This document shows, in pieces, positions 22,346 to 32,931 of a stretch of DNA of 64,000 nt; positions within the stretch are counted from its first letter, which is position 1, and each line of letters opens with the position of its first letter. Source of the stretch: Ashinkailepas kermadecensis (taxonomy: Eukaryota; Arthropoda; Thecostraca; Neolepadidae); contig JAOTOM010005179.1 in the NCBI GenBank assembly GCA_034440615.1, forward strand, positions 453,501-517,500, given 5' to 3'. The position numbers and the translations under genes are program-made. The notes beneath the pieces are model-generated. The model saw nothing but the letters and a program-made list of their open reading frames with translations. It ran no database searches and was not told the origin of the DNA.

Positions 22346-23519
22346 AAACTGCCCGCGCGCGGCATTATCGCATCAATACTGCATGCCTACTGCGCTTGGA
22401 CATACATTAGGAGTACTTCCGGATAAATGTTGTGATGTAAAGTTTATAAATCTCATAATGAAAAGAGAAGGCTGAACTATGAATGAGAACCTTAGAACTT
22501 GAAATGCTGCATTACAACGTGATACGCCCTGGAAAGTTGCCCATGAGCGGAAATACCCCTGCGAACTCATTTCTTTGAACAAAGGTTAAGAACATTTCAT
22601 GAAGAATATTTGAAGAAAGAAGGAAACTAAGCAAAACTACAAGAGCACATCTTACTCCTAGCGAAGAAATTAGAACGCGAAACGTTATAGCAAGAACGTT
22701 ATAACGGTTTCAAAAGTGTGATGGTGCGGCCGCTCCGAGCCTGGCCATTCAGGTGAACAGATATACACTGGAGTAGACTCGTTTGGCCTTCGCCTTCGCT
22801 CTTAATACATTTATCCAAGTGAGGACGTGAAGAAGCAAACACTGCGCAACAAATGATCAATGCATATGGAAGCAAAAGGAAACGATTTGACTACAATTAA
22901 GAGAAACGCGGGTCCCAAAGGCGTGAATCTTCGCATTCAGTATTCATCAGCAGGTGTTTGCTACAAATTCTTATCATGATGACAAATTGAGGAGACGCCA
23001 GTAACTGCTTCCATTGGGTGAGAGCGAAGCCAGTGACGGCAGCGACCACTTCCAGCGGGCAGAAATTCAAGCGAGACCGAGGAAGCTCCTTCGCGGGAAG
23101 AGTCCAATCTCCCGCATTGACACGCTTTTGTAATTCAGGGACGCTCATACCACACCGCGCAGGCCATTCCATTATCACTCATAACCCTTCTGGTCGAACC
23201 TTATTTAGCCGGCGCGGCGTGCTAGTGCCTACAGAATGTTGTATTACACACATAGCTAGTTGATTGGACTCTCTGACGGGCTGCATTTGGCCGAGTATGA
23301 ATTACAAGCGCCTGTCGGGAGTCAGCCAACGTTTGATTTAAATGGAGAGTTGGTGGCTGCCGGCGGCGGTATCGACCCAGATTAAGCGTCCGCCTGGCGG
23401 GCGGATTATTTATATGACGCGGACGCTGGAATCGCCACCGCCCGTCACGCTCGGGCCGTCTCCTCACCGCCCATCACTCATAGCCGATCGAGCTGAGTTT
23501 CGCGCCAGCAGGGACTGAC
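22346..23519. other. Unique noncoding stretch with a CpG-rich right end
   Basis: 22346-23320 is AT-leaning and unrecognised. A minus-strand frame at 22897-23178 has mixed composition but no domain I recognise. 23330-23500 is CpG-rich (GGCTGCCGGCGGCGG) with AT cores (GATTTAAATGG; GGATTATTTATATGACG), resembling the other candidate regulatory blocks. Confidence 0.3.
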
Positions 23520-24010
23520 GGCCCAGCCCAGTGCCACGTCCCAGCCCAGTGCCACGGCCCACCCCAGTGTCACGGCCCACCCCAGTGTCACGGCCCACCC
23601 CAGTGTCACGGCCCAGCCCAGTGTCACGGCCTACCCCAGTGTCACGGCCCACCCCAGTGTCACGGCCCAGCCCAGTGCCACGGCCCACCCCAGTGTCACG
23701 GCCCACCCCAGTGTCACGGCCCACCCCAGTGTCACGGCCCAGCCCAGTGTCACGGCCCACCCCAGTGTCACGGCCCACCCCAGTGTCACGGCCCAGCCCA
23801 GTGCCACGGCCCACCCCAGTGTCACGGCCCACCCCAGTGTCACGGCCCAGCCCAGTGTCACGGCCCAGCCCATTGTCACGGCCCACCCCAGTGCCACGGC
23901 CCAGCCCAGTGCCACGGCCCACCCCAGTGTCACGGCCCACCCCAGTGTCACGGCCCACCCCAGTGTCACGGCCCACCCCAGTGTCACGGCCCACCCCAGT
24001 GTCACGGCCG
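23520..24010. repeat. 18-bp minisatellite
   Basis: About 27 units of CGGCCCACCCCAGTGTCA, with CAGCCC and CAGTGCCA variants. The period is a multiple of three, so several frames are open on both strands with 6-residue repeats (Pro-Thr-Pro-Val-Ser-Arg; Gly-Val-Gly-Arg-Asp-Thr). No gene is inferred. Confidence 0.95.
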
Positions 24011-24469
24011 AGACCAGCACAGCGCAGCTCAGCGACACTGGAGTCGTGACAATGTTCTTTCTATATCAGCTGAGTCGGTCCCGCTAGCTGTGCGACAGGC
24101 GAGAGCAAGTCAGCGCCAGATCAGTCAGATCAGCGGCAGGTCAGCGTCAGAGGTCAGCGCGGACAATTCCAAGAGATGAGCACCTGTAGATGCCCAGCAC
24201 TTATTCTCGCCTTTTTGTACTATGCCTGAATGGAATATTGCATTTATAAAGCCAAACTACGCTCTGCTTTCCGTTTTCGTGCAACGAAAGCGTATCGGAT
24301 GTATATTTAAAAATAGATGGAATGGGAGCTGGTCAATTTTGCAAAACTGTGCGTAGCCTGTCTTTCATTTTCACTTCAGAGTCCTCCGAGCAACATAGTT
24401 TCTACTTATGCATGCATAGTTCACACTCATTCACATGCATGTTCGGGCCCGAACGGTCGCCATGCCCTG
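24011..24469. other. Noncoding spacer between arrays
   Basis: 24100-24160 has repeated CAGATCAGCGGCAGGTCAGCG-like words similar to those near 25780. The rest is unique and AT-leaning. Confidence 0.3.
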
Positions 24470-25440
24470 GTCGTCCACGTGTGACCACGACACGCCCTGG
24501 TCGTCCACGTGTGACCACGACACGCCCTGGTCGTCCACGTGTGAGCACGCCGCGCCTGGTCGTCCACGTGAGACCACGACACGCCCTGGTCGTCCACGTA
24601 TGACCACGACACGCCCTGGTCGTCCACGTGTGTCCACGACACGCCCTGGTCGTCCACGTGTGACCACGACACGCCCTGGTCGTCCACGTGTGTCCACGAC
24701 ACGCCCTGGTCGTCCACGTATGACCACGACACGCCCTGGTCGTCCACGTGTGACCACGACACGCCCTGGTCGTCCACGTATGACTACGACACGCCCTGGT
24801 CGTCCACTACGTGTGACCACGACACGCCCTGGTCGTCCACGTGTGACCACGACACGCCCTGGTCGTCCACGTGTGACCACGCCGCGCCTGGTTGTCCACG
24901 TGTGACCACGACACGCCTTGGTCGTCCACGTGAGACCACGCCGTGCCCTGGTCGTCCACGTGTGACCACGACACGCCCTGGTCGTCCACGTATGACCACG
25001 ACACGCCCTGGTCGTCCATGTGTGACCACGACACGCCCTGGTCGTCCACGTGTGACAACGACACGCCCTGGTCGTCCACATGTGACCACGCAGTGCCCTG
25101 GTCGTCCACGTGTGACCACGACACGCCCTGGTCGTCCACGTGTGACCACGACACGCCCTGGTCGTCCACGTATGACCACGACACGCCCTGGTCGTCCACG
25201 TGTGACCACGACACGCCCTGGTCGTCCACGTGCGACCACGACACGCCCTGGTCGTCCACGTGTGACCACGACACGCCCTGGTCGTCCACGTGTGACCACG
25301 ACACGCCCTGGTCGTCCACGTGCGACCACGACACGCCCTGGTCGTCCACGTGTGACCACGACACGCCCTGGTCGTCCACGTGCGACCACGACACGCCTTG
25401 GTCGTCCACGTGTGACCACGACACGCCCTGGTTGCCCGTG
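24470..25440. repeat. 30-bp minisatellite, about 32 units
   Basis: Units read CCCTGGTCGTCCACGTGTGA then CCACGACACG. Each holds CACGTG or a one-base variant. Single-base variants (TGTGACC, TATGACC, TGTGTCC, TGCGACC) repeat in blocks. Open frames with 10-residue repeats appear on both strands and in several registers, as expected for a 30-base unit without stops. Confidence 0.95.
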
Positions 25441-25774
25441 CTTCCGCTTCGTATCAGGTGGCTGGTGGTCGGCTGAACTCGTCGTCTGTCCTGCTGGCAA
25501 TGAGGACAACGGCGAGGCCTGGGAGATGGGAGATGGGATGGAGACAATGAAGCTGGTCACCGCTCAATGTTTCTAAATAGGTATGTGTTGTGTATGTAAT
25601 TGTGTCTGCGTTCTTATTTTCTATCCTTGGAATCTCTAATCTGCATTTTATGATAAAACCAGATAGAACTTTATGGTCTGACGGCACATAAATCGGAGAA
25701 TGTGAAGTGCAAATTCAAATTTATCCCGTCTAGTAGATGACCCAAGTCTCTGTCTAAGGAATAAAAAACGTCAG
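25441..25774. other. Unique noncoding spacer
   Basis: Unique sequence between two arrays; nothing recognised. Confidence 0.25.
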
Positions 25775-26200
25775 TGCCAGGTCAGTGTCAGGCTAGCACA
25801 TCAAAGTCAGGTCAACGTCAGCTGAACGTCAGGCCAGCATCAGGTCAGCATCCGGCCAACGTCAGGTTAGAGTCTGGTCGGCGGCAGGCCAACGTCAGGT
25901 TAGAGTCTGGTCGGCGGCAGGCCAACGTCAGGTTAGAGTCTGGTCGGCGGCAGACCAACGTCAGGTTAGAGTCTGGTCGGCGGCAGACCAACGTCAGGTT
26001 AGAGTCTGGTCGGCGGCAGGCCAACGTCAGGTTAGAGTCTGGTCGGCGGCAGGCCAACGTCAGGTTAGAGTCTGGTCGGCGGCAGGCCAACGTCAGGTTA
26101 GAGTCAGGTTGGCTGCAGGTCGGCGTCAGATCAATGTCGGGTCGGCGTCAGACCAATGTCAGGTCGGCGTCACATAGAGGTCAGTCTTCAGTGTGAGGCC
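25775..26200. repeat. 33-bp minisatellite with degenerate edges
   Basis: The core, about 25855-26105, has near-identical units GTCAGGTTAGAGTCTGGTCG then GCGGCAGGCCAAC (period 33). Both edges decay into irregular GTCAGGTCAGCGTCAG-type words. Confidence 0.9.
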
Positions 26201-28316
26201 AGCAGGTCAGCAGCACCGATAGCGCAACTAGGGGCCGACTGAGCCCTGAACCACTTCCGCTGCACGTGAGCCCGGAGCTGGTGAGCTTCGGAAAATTCCG
26301 CTGATGGGGTGGTGAACAGGATGCCCGCCCCTATAGGATTGCGTTTCGCGCCACAGGAAACACGGTCGTTGTTTATCGTTGCTACTTAATTAAAGAATTT
26401 CAGAGGTGTTATCGCAATTGGTGGAGGCGGGCTCCTGTCAGGCAGCTCAGACATGCTTCGAGATGATAAAAACGCGGCGTGACAGAGCTGTGACGACAAT
26501 ACCGAAGATGCCACCGATGTAATTTACTTCGTACGTAAGTACATGTTCTACATGCGTAGTCAGGAGCCAACAATGCTCCTCCGTCAGCTGAGGACGATAA
26601 TCTGACCGTGTGACGTCATCACGAGTCTTCCTGGTTTATCTGGCACCTGTTCAACGCGGTAATATCACGGACCTTGTCATTCCGGATGTTTTAGCCGGTT
26701 CCTCACCAGTCTTACAGTAGCATGGTCAAAATATATATAAGTTCTGTCCGAGTCAGTACACTCAGATCGACAAAACCTAACTGTTTTCCCTTCAGCCATC
26801 ACGTTTTTTTCGAAGTAGGGTAAGTTATTTCGCACTTCGTTAGGTTGCGGAATGCAGTAGGTAAGTAATGTACAACCCGTGATTTGAAACAATCCTTCCT
26901 GTTTCCTCCAACTTCAACACGTTCAATTATATGCCGTCGGTTTTCCCCAGACCGAGAGAAAGGAGAATGCTTATAGTTAAGCTGTAATCTGTTAGCTGTA
27001 AGCCGTAATGTTCAGCTGAAAATCCCGTGTTTTAATCGGGTCAAGTTAAAGAACATGCTAAGATGCCAGCAAATAGATTGTTTGTGTTTCCGGTAGCCGA
27101 TGATTTTATTTACACAAAAAAAACATTTTATGAGGTTTCTCAATCTGGGTTAAAAAAGACATACCTAACAGCACCGACAAAATTGCGTTCCAGCTTCTAA
27201 CGCTGGCACGCCTCAAAACAGCGCACGATGCTCACCATATTTCCCCTAGAGACATGACATCTTACAGGAATTATATATATTTTTTGAGAACTTATCTTCA
27301 TCATACCTTTATTGTACCATAAGACAATAAAGTACATCCAAACATAGTCACTTCTGAAACCTCAGCGACGTTCCTAGTTTTGTGATCTGTTTGAAAACAG
27401 TACAATCTTATGGTGGTACGACATATTGTTGTTAATATGTGGTGGCGGGATCAGTCCAGGAAGAAAAAGCAGCGGGGCATCGCTTGGTCTACCTAACCTG
27501 CTCTCCGTTAATCTCTTTCTCATCCTGCCCTTCATTAACCTTTTTCTCATCGAAAAATCCATGTGATCAGGTTACGTGAGTAGCGGAGGACACTCCTGCC
27601 TTCGATTTGATGTGCGGGGCAAAAAAAAGAGAAAATAATGAAAAGGTATCATGGAAAAGGGCATCAGAACCATCTCCTGGTCACCTTTTTATTCTACCTG
27701 TGCCTAACTTTTTTCAGTTATAATCATAAGGCTGCTTAACCTTTGTTTCACTTGTCAGTACTCCACTTTTTCTTCACCTATTCATCTACTGGGCTTCTCC
27801 ATTCACTCTGTTGGTTTAAAAACCACAAAATGATCTTTATGACAGATTGTCATAAAGATCAAGTCATAAACCCTCTATTGGCATTCTTCTTTAATTACAG
27901 AGTTTTAATTTGTAGTCAGCCACAGATACCACTTCAATATGCAATAATTTGGTGTTGACATAGAGGTATGGCATATTACAGCACATTGGGAGATGTCCTC
28001 CAACCATCAAGTGGGCTACTCTGTTTCCAAGATTGGAGTTATAAACAAATAATCTGGGTAAACAGCCGGTCAATGCAGCATGTACACTGTACAAAGTGTA
28101 CATAGTCGGGTACAATAGTGCCAAAGAATACCACATCTTAGTTCAAGACATATTTTGTTCATTCATTCAAGCAAAATTTTGCTTCAGAACACTAAGAGTG
28201 GTGAGTATATTTCCAATAAAAATAATACTTGAGGGCACCAAAGGATCGCACGTCTCTTCGATGATTTGCATGCCCAACCTCAAAATCCATCCATTTCACT
28301 CTAAAGAGAAATGTAA
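26201..28316. other. Unique AT-leaning noncoding stretch
   Basis: About 2.1 kb without a supportable gene. A short inverted word TTTATGACAGATTGTCATAAA lies at 27836-27856. AATAAA words occur, but no exon upstream justifies calling a polyadenylation site. Confidence 0.3.
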
Positions 28317-28520
28317 CGGTGCTGAGACATGCATCTCGACCACCTTCCTGATGTGACACCGGTGAGCGGTCAAAAGCACCGCTTGTATCGAACGTGTGTC
28401 ACACGTGACATCGCCTAACGGTGCTGAGACATGCATCTCAACCACCTTCCTGATGTGACACCGGCGAGCGGTCAAAAGCAGCGCGTGTATCGAACGTGTG
28501 TCACACATGACATCGCCAAT
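28317..28520 (+). repeat. 102-bp tandem duplication
   Basis: Two copies start CGGTGCTGAGACATGCATCT at 28317 and 28419 and differ at a few bases. Each holds a near-palindromic TGTCACACGTGACA or its variant. Confidence 0.85.
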
Positions 28521-29279
28521 CAGTAGCCAGAAGATTAGTGTGGAAAATACACATTGCTTGGTGCTATGGAGGAAGAGCGGGTCAGGCGTTCCCTCTCCAA
28601 CTCAGCTGCAGCACTACCGTAGTCGTGATTCTTATGTTGTCTTATAGCTGCTATTAAGCCAATTAACGAAATCTGTCAAAGGACGAAATCCGAGGTGCCT
28701 ACGTTCAAGGATAATACATACACGTTCCTGATTAGAAAGAGCAACTGCAACAATTGAGCGTTTGTCCTTACAAATATGCGTTGTCACGGTGGGAGGAATC
28801 TCACATGATCTGCGTTGCCAAAGGTGTTGTAGCCCTACTGGAGTGGACTGACTAGGCCGTGGGTAGTGTGTCTACTACCCACGACCTAGTCGTAGTTAGT
28901 TTGGTTTCCTTGTCTACTAACCATAGACAAGGAAGTCAAAAGAAAACAGGAAGGAGAAATGAGCATCGATCAAAGATGCTGGAAACAATTTCGCTTCTGA
29001 TTTTTCGTGCACACAAGCGGATGTAAAACCGCTGCAAAATACTGATGTATGCACTCAGAGTAGCTCAGTTGAGAGCTGCTTTGGGTGCATCAGTATACAT
29101 CAGCACGCATACCTGATGTGAAAATCACCGTGAGCGGATGAATGCATGATACCATTACAGCCACGCATGATAGCAGACAACCAGGTATGGAGGATTAAGT
29201 TTTCGAAGTTTCAGGGTGTGTTGGTGCGTTTTTTTCCAGATGTGATTATTTTGTCGAGTAACTCCCGCGACGATTGCAG
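28521..29279. other. Sequence upstream of the homeobox exon, with fold-backs
   Basis: Presumed intron of the Hox gene. It contains three fold-backs: 28850-28891 (17-base arms, one mismatch, 8-base loop), 28906-28934 (perfect 11-base arms TTCCTTGTCTA/TAGACAAGGAA) and 29043-29102 (imperfect, described separately). A polypyrimidine tract with AG lies at 29229-29239, and the acceptor that preserves the frame (TTGCAG) ends at 29279. Confidence 0.5.
29043..29102. other. Imperfect stem-loop, pre-miRNA-like in size
   Basis: The left arm ends TGCACTCAGAGTAGCTC, the loop is about AGTTGA, and the right arm begins GAGCTGCTTTGGGTGCA. These pair at 14 of 17 positions. Pairing resumes with GATGTA/TACATC beyond a bulge of about six bases on the right arm. 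I do not recognise any known miRNA seed, and it differs from iab-4, the miRNA found near abd-A in insects. It could equally be a fold-back repeat remnant. Confidence 0.25.
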
Positions 29280-29446
29280 GTCCGAGCGGGTGTCCCAGAA
29301 GGCGAGGGCGGCAAACCTACAGTCGGTTCCAGACGCTGGAGCTGGAGAAGGAGTTCCACTACAACCACTACCTGACCCGGCGGCGACGCATCGAGATCGC
29401 TCACCTGCTCAACCTGACCGAGAGACAAATCAAAATCTGGTTTCAG
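29280..29446 (+). CDS. abd-A: abdominal-A-type Hox protein, homeobox exon (homeodomain residues 1-50)
   Basis: This exon encodes the linker and most of the homeodomain of a central-class Hox transcription factor, a sequence-specific nuclear DNA-binding protein that patterns trunk segments. After two bases completing a split codon, it reads Pro-Ser-Gly-Cys-Pro and then the homeodomain from [20 protein letters not shown] to [19 protein letters not shown], the Phe in [18 protein letters not shown] and the exon-3 extension favour abd-A over Ubx (which has TRYQ and IEMAH) and Antp. Unusual residues are Ser in TYS, Tyr in HYNHY, and LLNL where insect abd-A has ALCL. The exon ends CAG|GTTCGT after Gln50, in phase 0, splitting the recognition helix. 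The start was chosen at TTGCAG (ending 29279) because the earlier AG at 29239 would run into an in-frame TGA. Lophotrochozoan Lox4 is the main alternative identity. Confidence 0.85.
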
Positions 29447-29649
29447 GTTCGTACAGTCACGCAGTTCTCAGCCCTATTCCTGTATGGTTAGCTTAGCTCG
29501 ATTCCTTTGCGGGGACGAATTCCATCTCGTCCCTTCTGAGATCTCGAAACCTCAACCCATCTAAAACAAAGAATCAAAACAATAACTTGACCCAAAATGG
29601 AGTAAGAAAGCAGAGTTCTCCTTTATTTCCTTGCTGACAGTGCCCGCCC

Positions 29650-30640
29650 AAACGTCCCTCTTGCTTCTACCCTGGACCCACTTGCGGTGATTTTTCACCA
29701 CCTGAGCCAGCCTCTCCGTCTTCGCCTCAGAGGTGGTGAGAATCTTCAGGTAATCAGTCCACAGCTTGATTGACCTATCTGTGGTTAGCTATGGGCGCAA
29801 TATAGCCGAAGCAGCTGAAGAGCCGACAAAAATCCCAACTACACCCAACTACCTTGTAGCATCGTTGACAACCTTCGTGTGCACGACATATTCGTGGAAC
29901 TTGAGAAGCTCTGAGTAGATCTGCCACTGACCAGCCGGCAGGACCAGCCACTCGCCCTGCAGATCTGGGATGGCCATTGACAGCCAGCTGTTGGGCCCAC
30001 CCAGGTCCATCAGCTCCGACTGCGGTCAGGTGGTGGGCAAGGTGGGCTTCCGCGGGCCGTACTCTGCAGGACGTGATAATCTCTTAATTTTCTCGACAAT
30101 GTTCTCCTTCTCCCTGTTGGAGATGAGAGAGGAGCACATGACGAACACACCAACTTCCTCGGCCAGGTGCCAGGTGTGCCTGAACAGCACCTGCGGGATT
30201 ATCTCCTTGAGATACCCTTGCATGTGCTGTCCAAGCAAAGCGAATGAAAAGGTCGGCACGCTTTGTACCTGACGTAGGAAGTTGTTGTGTTCGCCATGTG
30301 CTCCTCTCTCAACTCCAACAGAGAGAAGGAGGAAACAGGAAAAGGAGCCAACAGCAGGTTGTCACTGTCCATCCTAAATCTGCAGGGCGAGTGGCTGGTC
30401 CTGCCGGCTGATCAGTAGGATATCTGCTCAGTGTTTCTCAAGTTCCACTAATATGTCGTGCACACGAAGGTTGTCAACGACGTCACAGAGAGGTCAATCA
30501 AGCCGAGAGCTGACTATCTAAAGATCCTCACCACCTCTAAGGTGAAGAGGGAGGGGCTGGTTCAGGTGGCGAAGGACCACCTCGAGAGACACCTGGGAAG
30601 GAATGAGAGAGATACCTGGACGGGCACTGCCAGCAAGTAA
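29650..30640. pseudogene. Inverted pair of decayed mobile-element-like coding fragments
   Basis: Two related coding remnants face each other. On the minus strand, an open frame at 30259-30026 (FALLGQHMQGYLKEIIPQVL near its start, then SLISNREKENIVEKIKRLSR) continues after a frameshift into LQGEWLVLPAGQWQ, FHEYVVHTKVVNDATR and, past stops, DYLKILTTSEAKTERLAQVV. On the plus strand, 30300-30640 encodes the matching SSLNSNREKE, LQGEWLVLPA, VVHTKVVNDVTERSIK and DYLKILTTSKVKREGLVQV, with about 30 residues deleted and its own stops. The two copies diverge at many positions. The VxND..ER motif resembles C-termini of repetitive uncharacterised metazoan proteins; that link is from memory and uncertain. 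The family is not identified. Confidence 0.6.
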
Positions 30641-30649
30641 AGAATTATG

Positions 30650-31990
30650 GGCACGGTTAGTAAATAGGGCAGGGCAATGGGAAGGAAAGTGCACTAAGTT
30701 GGGCAGGTAAATTGGAAGAACAGACACTAAGTAGGGTATGGCGCTGAGTAGAGCATGGCACTAAGTAGGACAGGGCAATGAGAAGGACAGGGCATTAAGT
30801 ATGGTAAGACAATCTGAAGGACATTTCATTGAGTAGGGCATAGTGCTAATATATCAGGACATTTCGCTGGAAAAGGCACTAAGGAGGACAGTTGGGCTCT
30901 TAGGATGGTACTACGAAGAGTGGAGCACTGCAGAGGGCAGGACGCTGTTGGGTGCAGGGCAAACAGTAGAACAGGACACTTTATATGACAGGGGGCTAAG
31001 GATGGCAGGACACCAGAGAGTGTGACACTAAGGATCGGGCAATAAGTAGGGTAGGGCATGATAAATAGACTAGGGCACTAAGCAAGGCAGATATATAAGC
31101 GAGGCAGGGCACGCAGAAGAGCAGGACATTCAGTATTGCACTTGGGAAGGAACTAATGAGGGTAGGACACCCACGAGGACACTGAAGAGGATACTCAAGA
31201 CAGTAGGGCATTCAGGAGTGCAGTGCACCAAAGTGGGCAGAGCATTCAAAACCCAGGAAAGCAGGGCACGCGGTAGAGCACATAGGAGGGTCCTAAGGAT
31301 GGTGGGGCACTGAGAAAGGCACTCAGGAGGGCATTGCACTAAAGGGCACTAAGGCGGGCAGGGAATTCAGGAGGTCAGGACATTATAAAGGGCAAGGCAC
31401 TAAGTAGCTGGAGGCACCTTCAGGAAATGAGTGCAGAGCACTAAATAGGACAGGGCTGGCAATAAGAAGGGTAGGACACTAAGCAGGGTAGGACATTTGG
31501 ATGGGTGGTGCACTACGGCACAAACGACGGCAGACCACTAATGAACACAGGACATTACTAGCTGCAGGACACTCAGTAGGACGGGGCATTAAGCAGGGTA
31601 CGACACAAAGGAGCATGGGCTCTTAGGACAGGGCAATAAGTAGGATTTGACATTGTAAGGAGGGCAGGGCGCTAAAGAGGGCAGGACACTAAAGGGGGTA
31701 GGGGACGAAGGTGAACAGAGCAGTTAGGAGGGCATGGCACTGCGGAGGGCAAGGCACTAGGTAGAACATAACACTCAGGAAAGGAGGGCAGGGTATTTAT
31801 AAAATGATGGCAGGACCCTTGGTAGGGCAGTGCTCTAGGAAGAGGCAGAGCACAAAGTTGGGCTGGTGACAGGGCAGTAAGCAGCCAGAGAACTGAGCAG
31901 GCCAGGGTACCCACAAGGGCAAAGGATTTAGGAGGGCACTACAAAGGACAGGGCACTAAGGAGTGCAACAACATTAAGCCATACCTTGAG
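30650..31990. repeat. Degenerate minisatellite inside the Hox intron
   Basis: Loosely repeated words GGGCACTAAG, AGGACAGGGCA and TAGGGCAGG recur at about 15-30 base intervals with no clean period. This looks like an old, decayed array. A frame on the minus strand rich in Cys-Pro-Leu is translation of the repeat. Confidence 0.7.
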
Positions 31991-32766
31991 CAATGACGTG
32001 GCAGGTCACTACAACTGCATGACAAGGCACTAGCAATCAAAAAGGAACTTTATGGGGAAAATGTCGTGTTACCCTGTGGACAAAATGTCAGAGGACTAGT
32101 TGCACGACCTGAGGGCTTGGTGTCATTAGTATTACCTACGTTTCTGGAAAGTATGTCTTGCTTCAAATCCCGCGGTGTTTTGACTCCCAGGACAGGCTGC
32201 TAATTTTCTGAAACATTATATGATCAGTTACCAGCCCTCTAAGAATTAAATCAGCACTCACCTAACGTATATCACCTTCCCATACCGCATTTTATCTGAT
32301 GTAGCAATGTATAGCTTGACATTGACGGAAACACTAACGCTGACAGAACAGTATTTTACTGTTCTAAGACAGGAACAACAGCAATATATTTCCGTGTTTT
32401 GCTGTACATGAACACTAATGATGTCTTCTTGATATTAATATATGAAGAATAATTATTCCTGATATCATTGCATTGCACAATGTAATATTAATTCATTCTT
32501 ACCAATATCCATATGATTTCAGTATCCAGTTGAATTCAAGTCGCACACATCAAGTATTACTTTTAATCCTTCGGTTCCGAAGATTTCAGTTTAATTTCGA
32601 GATGATAAGAGCAATAGTTGTCAATACCACGAGTTAACTTCAAAACCATGAAGAGAATATGGTCAAATCACCTTGGATGCATCACATTTCACTAGTTAGA
32701 GTGAACGTCCGGTCTTGTTATACTCGGGAATCGACCGATTTCTCCTCACATGTTTCCTGCACACAG

Positions 32767-32931
32767 AATCGCCGCATGAAGTTAAAGAAGGAGCTGCGAG
32801 CCGTAAGAGAAATCAACGACAAGGCAAAGACGGGTGAGAAGGAGGAGAGCCAGGAGGCGGACGAGGCTCAGACGGCTGAAGTCGGCAGTAGCGATGACAA
32901 GACGGCCGCCAGCCCACCAAATCCTACCTAA
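32767..32931 (+). CDS. abd-A: abdominal-A-type Hox protein, terminal exon (homeodomain residues 51-60 and C-terminus)
   Basis: The exon follows CTGCACACAG and opens with Asn51, the invariant base-contacting residue: NRRMKLKKEL completes the homeodomain. Next comes RAVREIND, close to the RAVKEINEQ extension typical of arthropod abd-A and distinct from the Ubx form (IQAIKELNEQ). A short acidic, Lys/Glu-rich and low-complexity tail follows (GEKEESQEADEAQTAEVG, then Ser-Ser-Asp-Asp-Lys), ending Pro-Pro-Asn-Pro-Thr and TAA at 32929-32931. Only 44 residues follow the homeodomain, shorter than in Drosophila abd-A with its long Gln-rich C-terminus. The frame is also open upstream to an ATG at 32659, but the splice acceptor and homeodomain continuity make that ATG irrelevant. 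No nearby AATAAA was found; the first I see is near 35357. Confidence 0.88.
   Translation, partial: NRRMKLKKELRAVREINDKAKTGEKEESQEADEAQTAEVGSSDDKTAASPPNPT

Larger units (their letters stand above)
29447..32766 (+). other. Intron inside the homeobox (3,320 bp)
   Basis: It begins GTTCGT and ends with a pyrimidine-rich tract and CACACAG. It separates homeodomain residues 50 and 51 without breaking a codon. It holds a fold-back pair of mobile-element-like coding remnants (about 29650-30640) and a degenerate repeat (about 30650-31990). The last 750 bases are AT-rich and unique. Confidence 0.8.

Noticed and set aside
22897..23178. Minus-strand gene of 93 codons
   Set aside because: No family resemblance and no splice or promoter context.
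24427..25576. Long frames on both strands (up to 258 codons)
   Set aside because: The 30-base unit is a multiple of three without stops. Frames are open in several registers on both strands, which is expected of a repeat and not of a gene.
28317..28520. Transposon with terminal repeats
   Set aside because: It is a simple tandem duplication of 102 bases, with no terminal inverted repeats or target duplication.
29146..29496. A 116-codon frame beginning with ATG over the homeobox exon
   Set aside because: It reads in the wrong register. The true homeodomain frame is another one, entered by splicing at 29280.
32659..32766. ATG upstream of the terminal Hox exon as a translation start
   Set aside because: The frame upstream of 32767 is intron. 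The homeodomain continues from 29446, and the CACACAG acceptor directly precedes Asn51.
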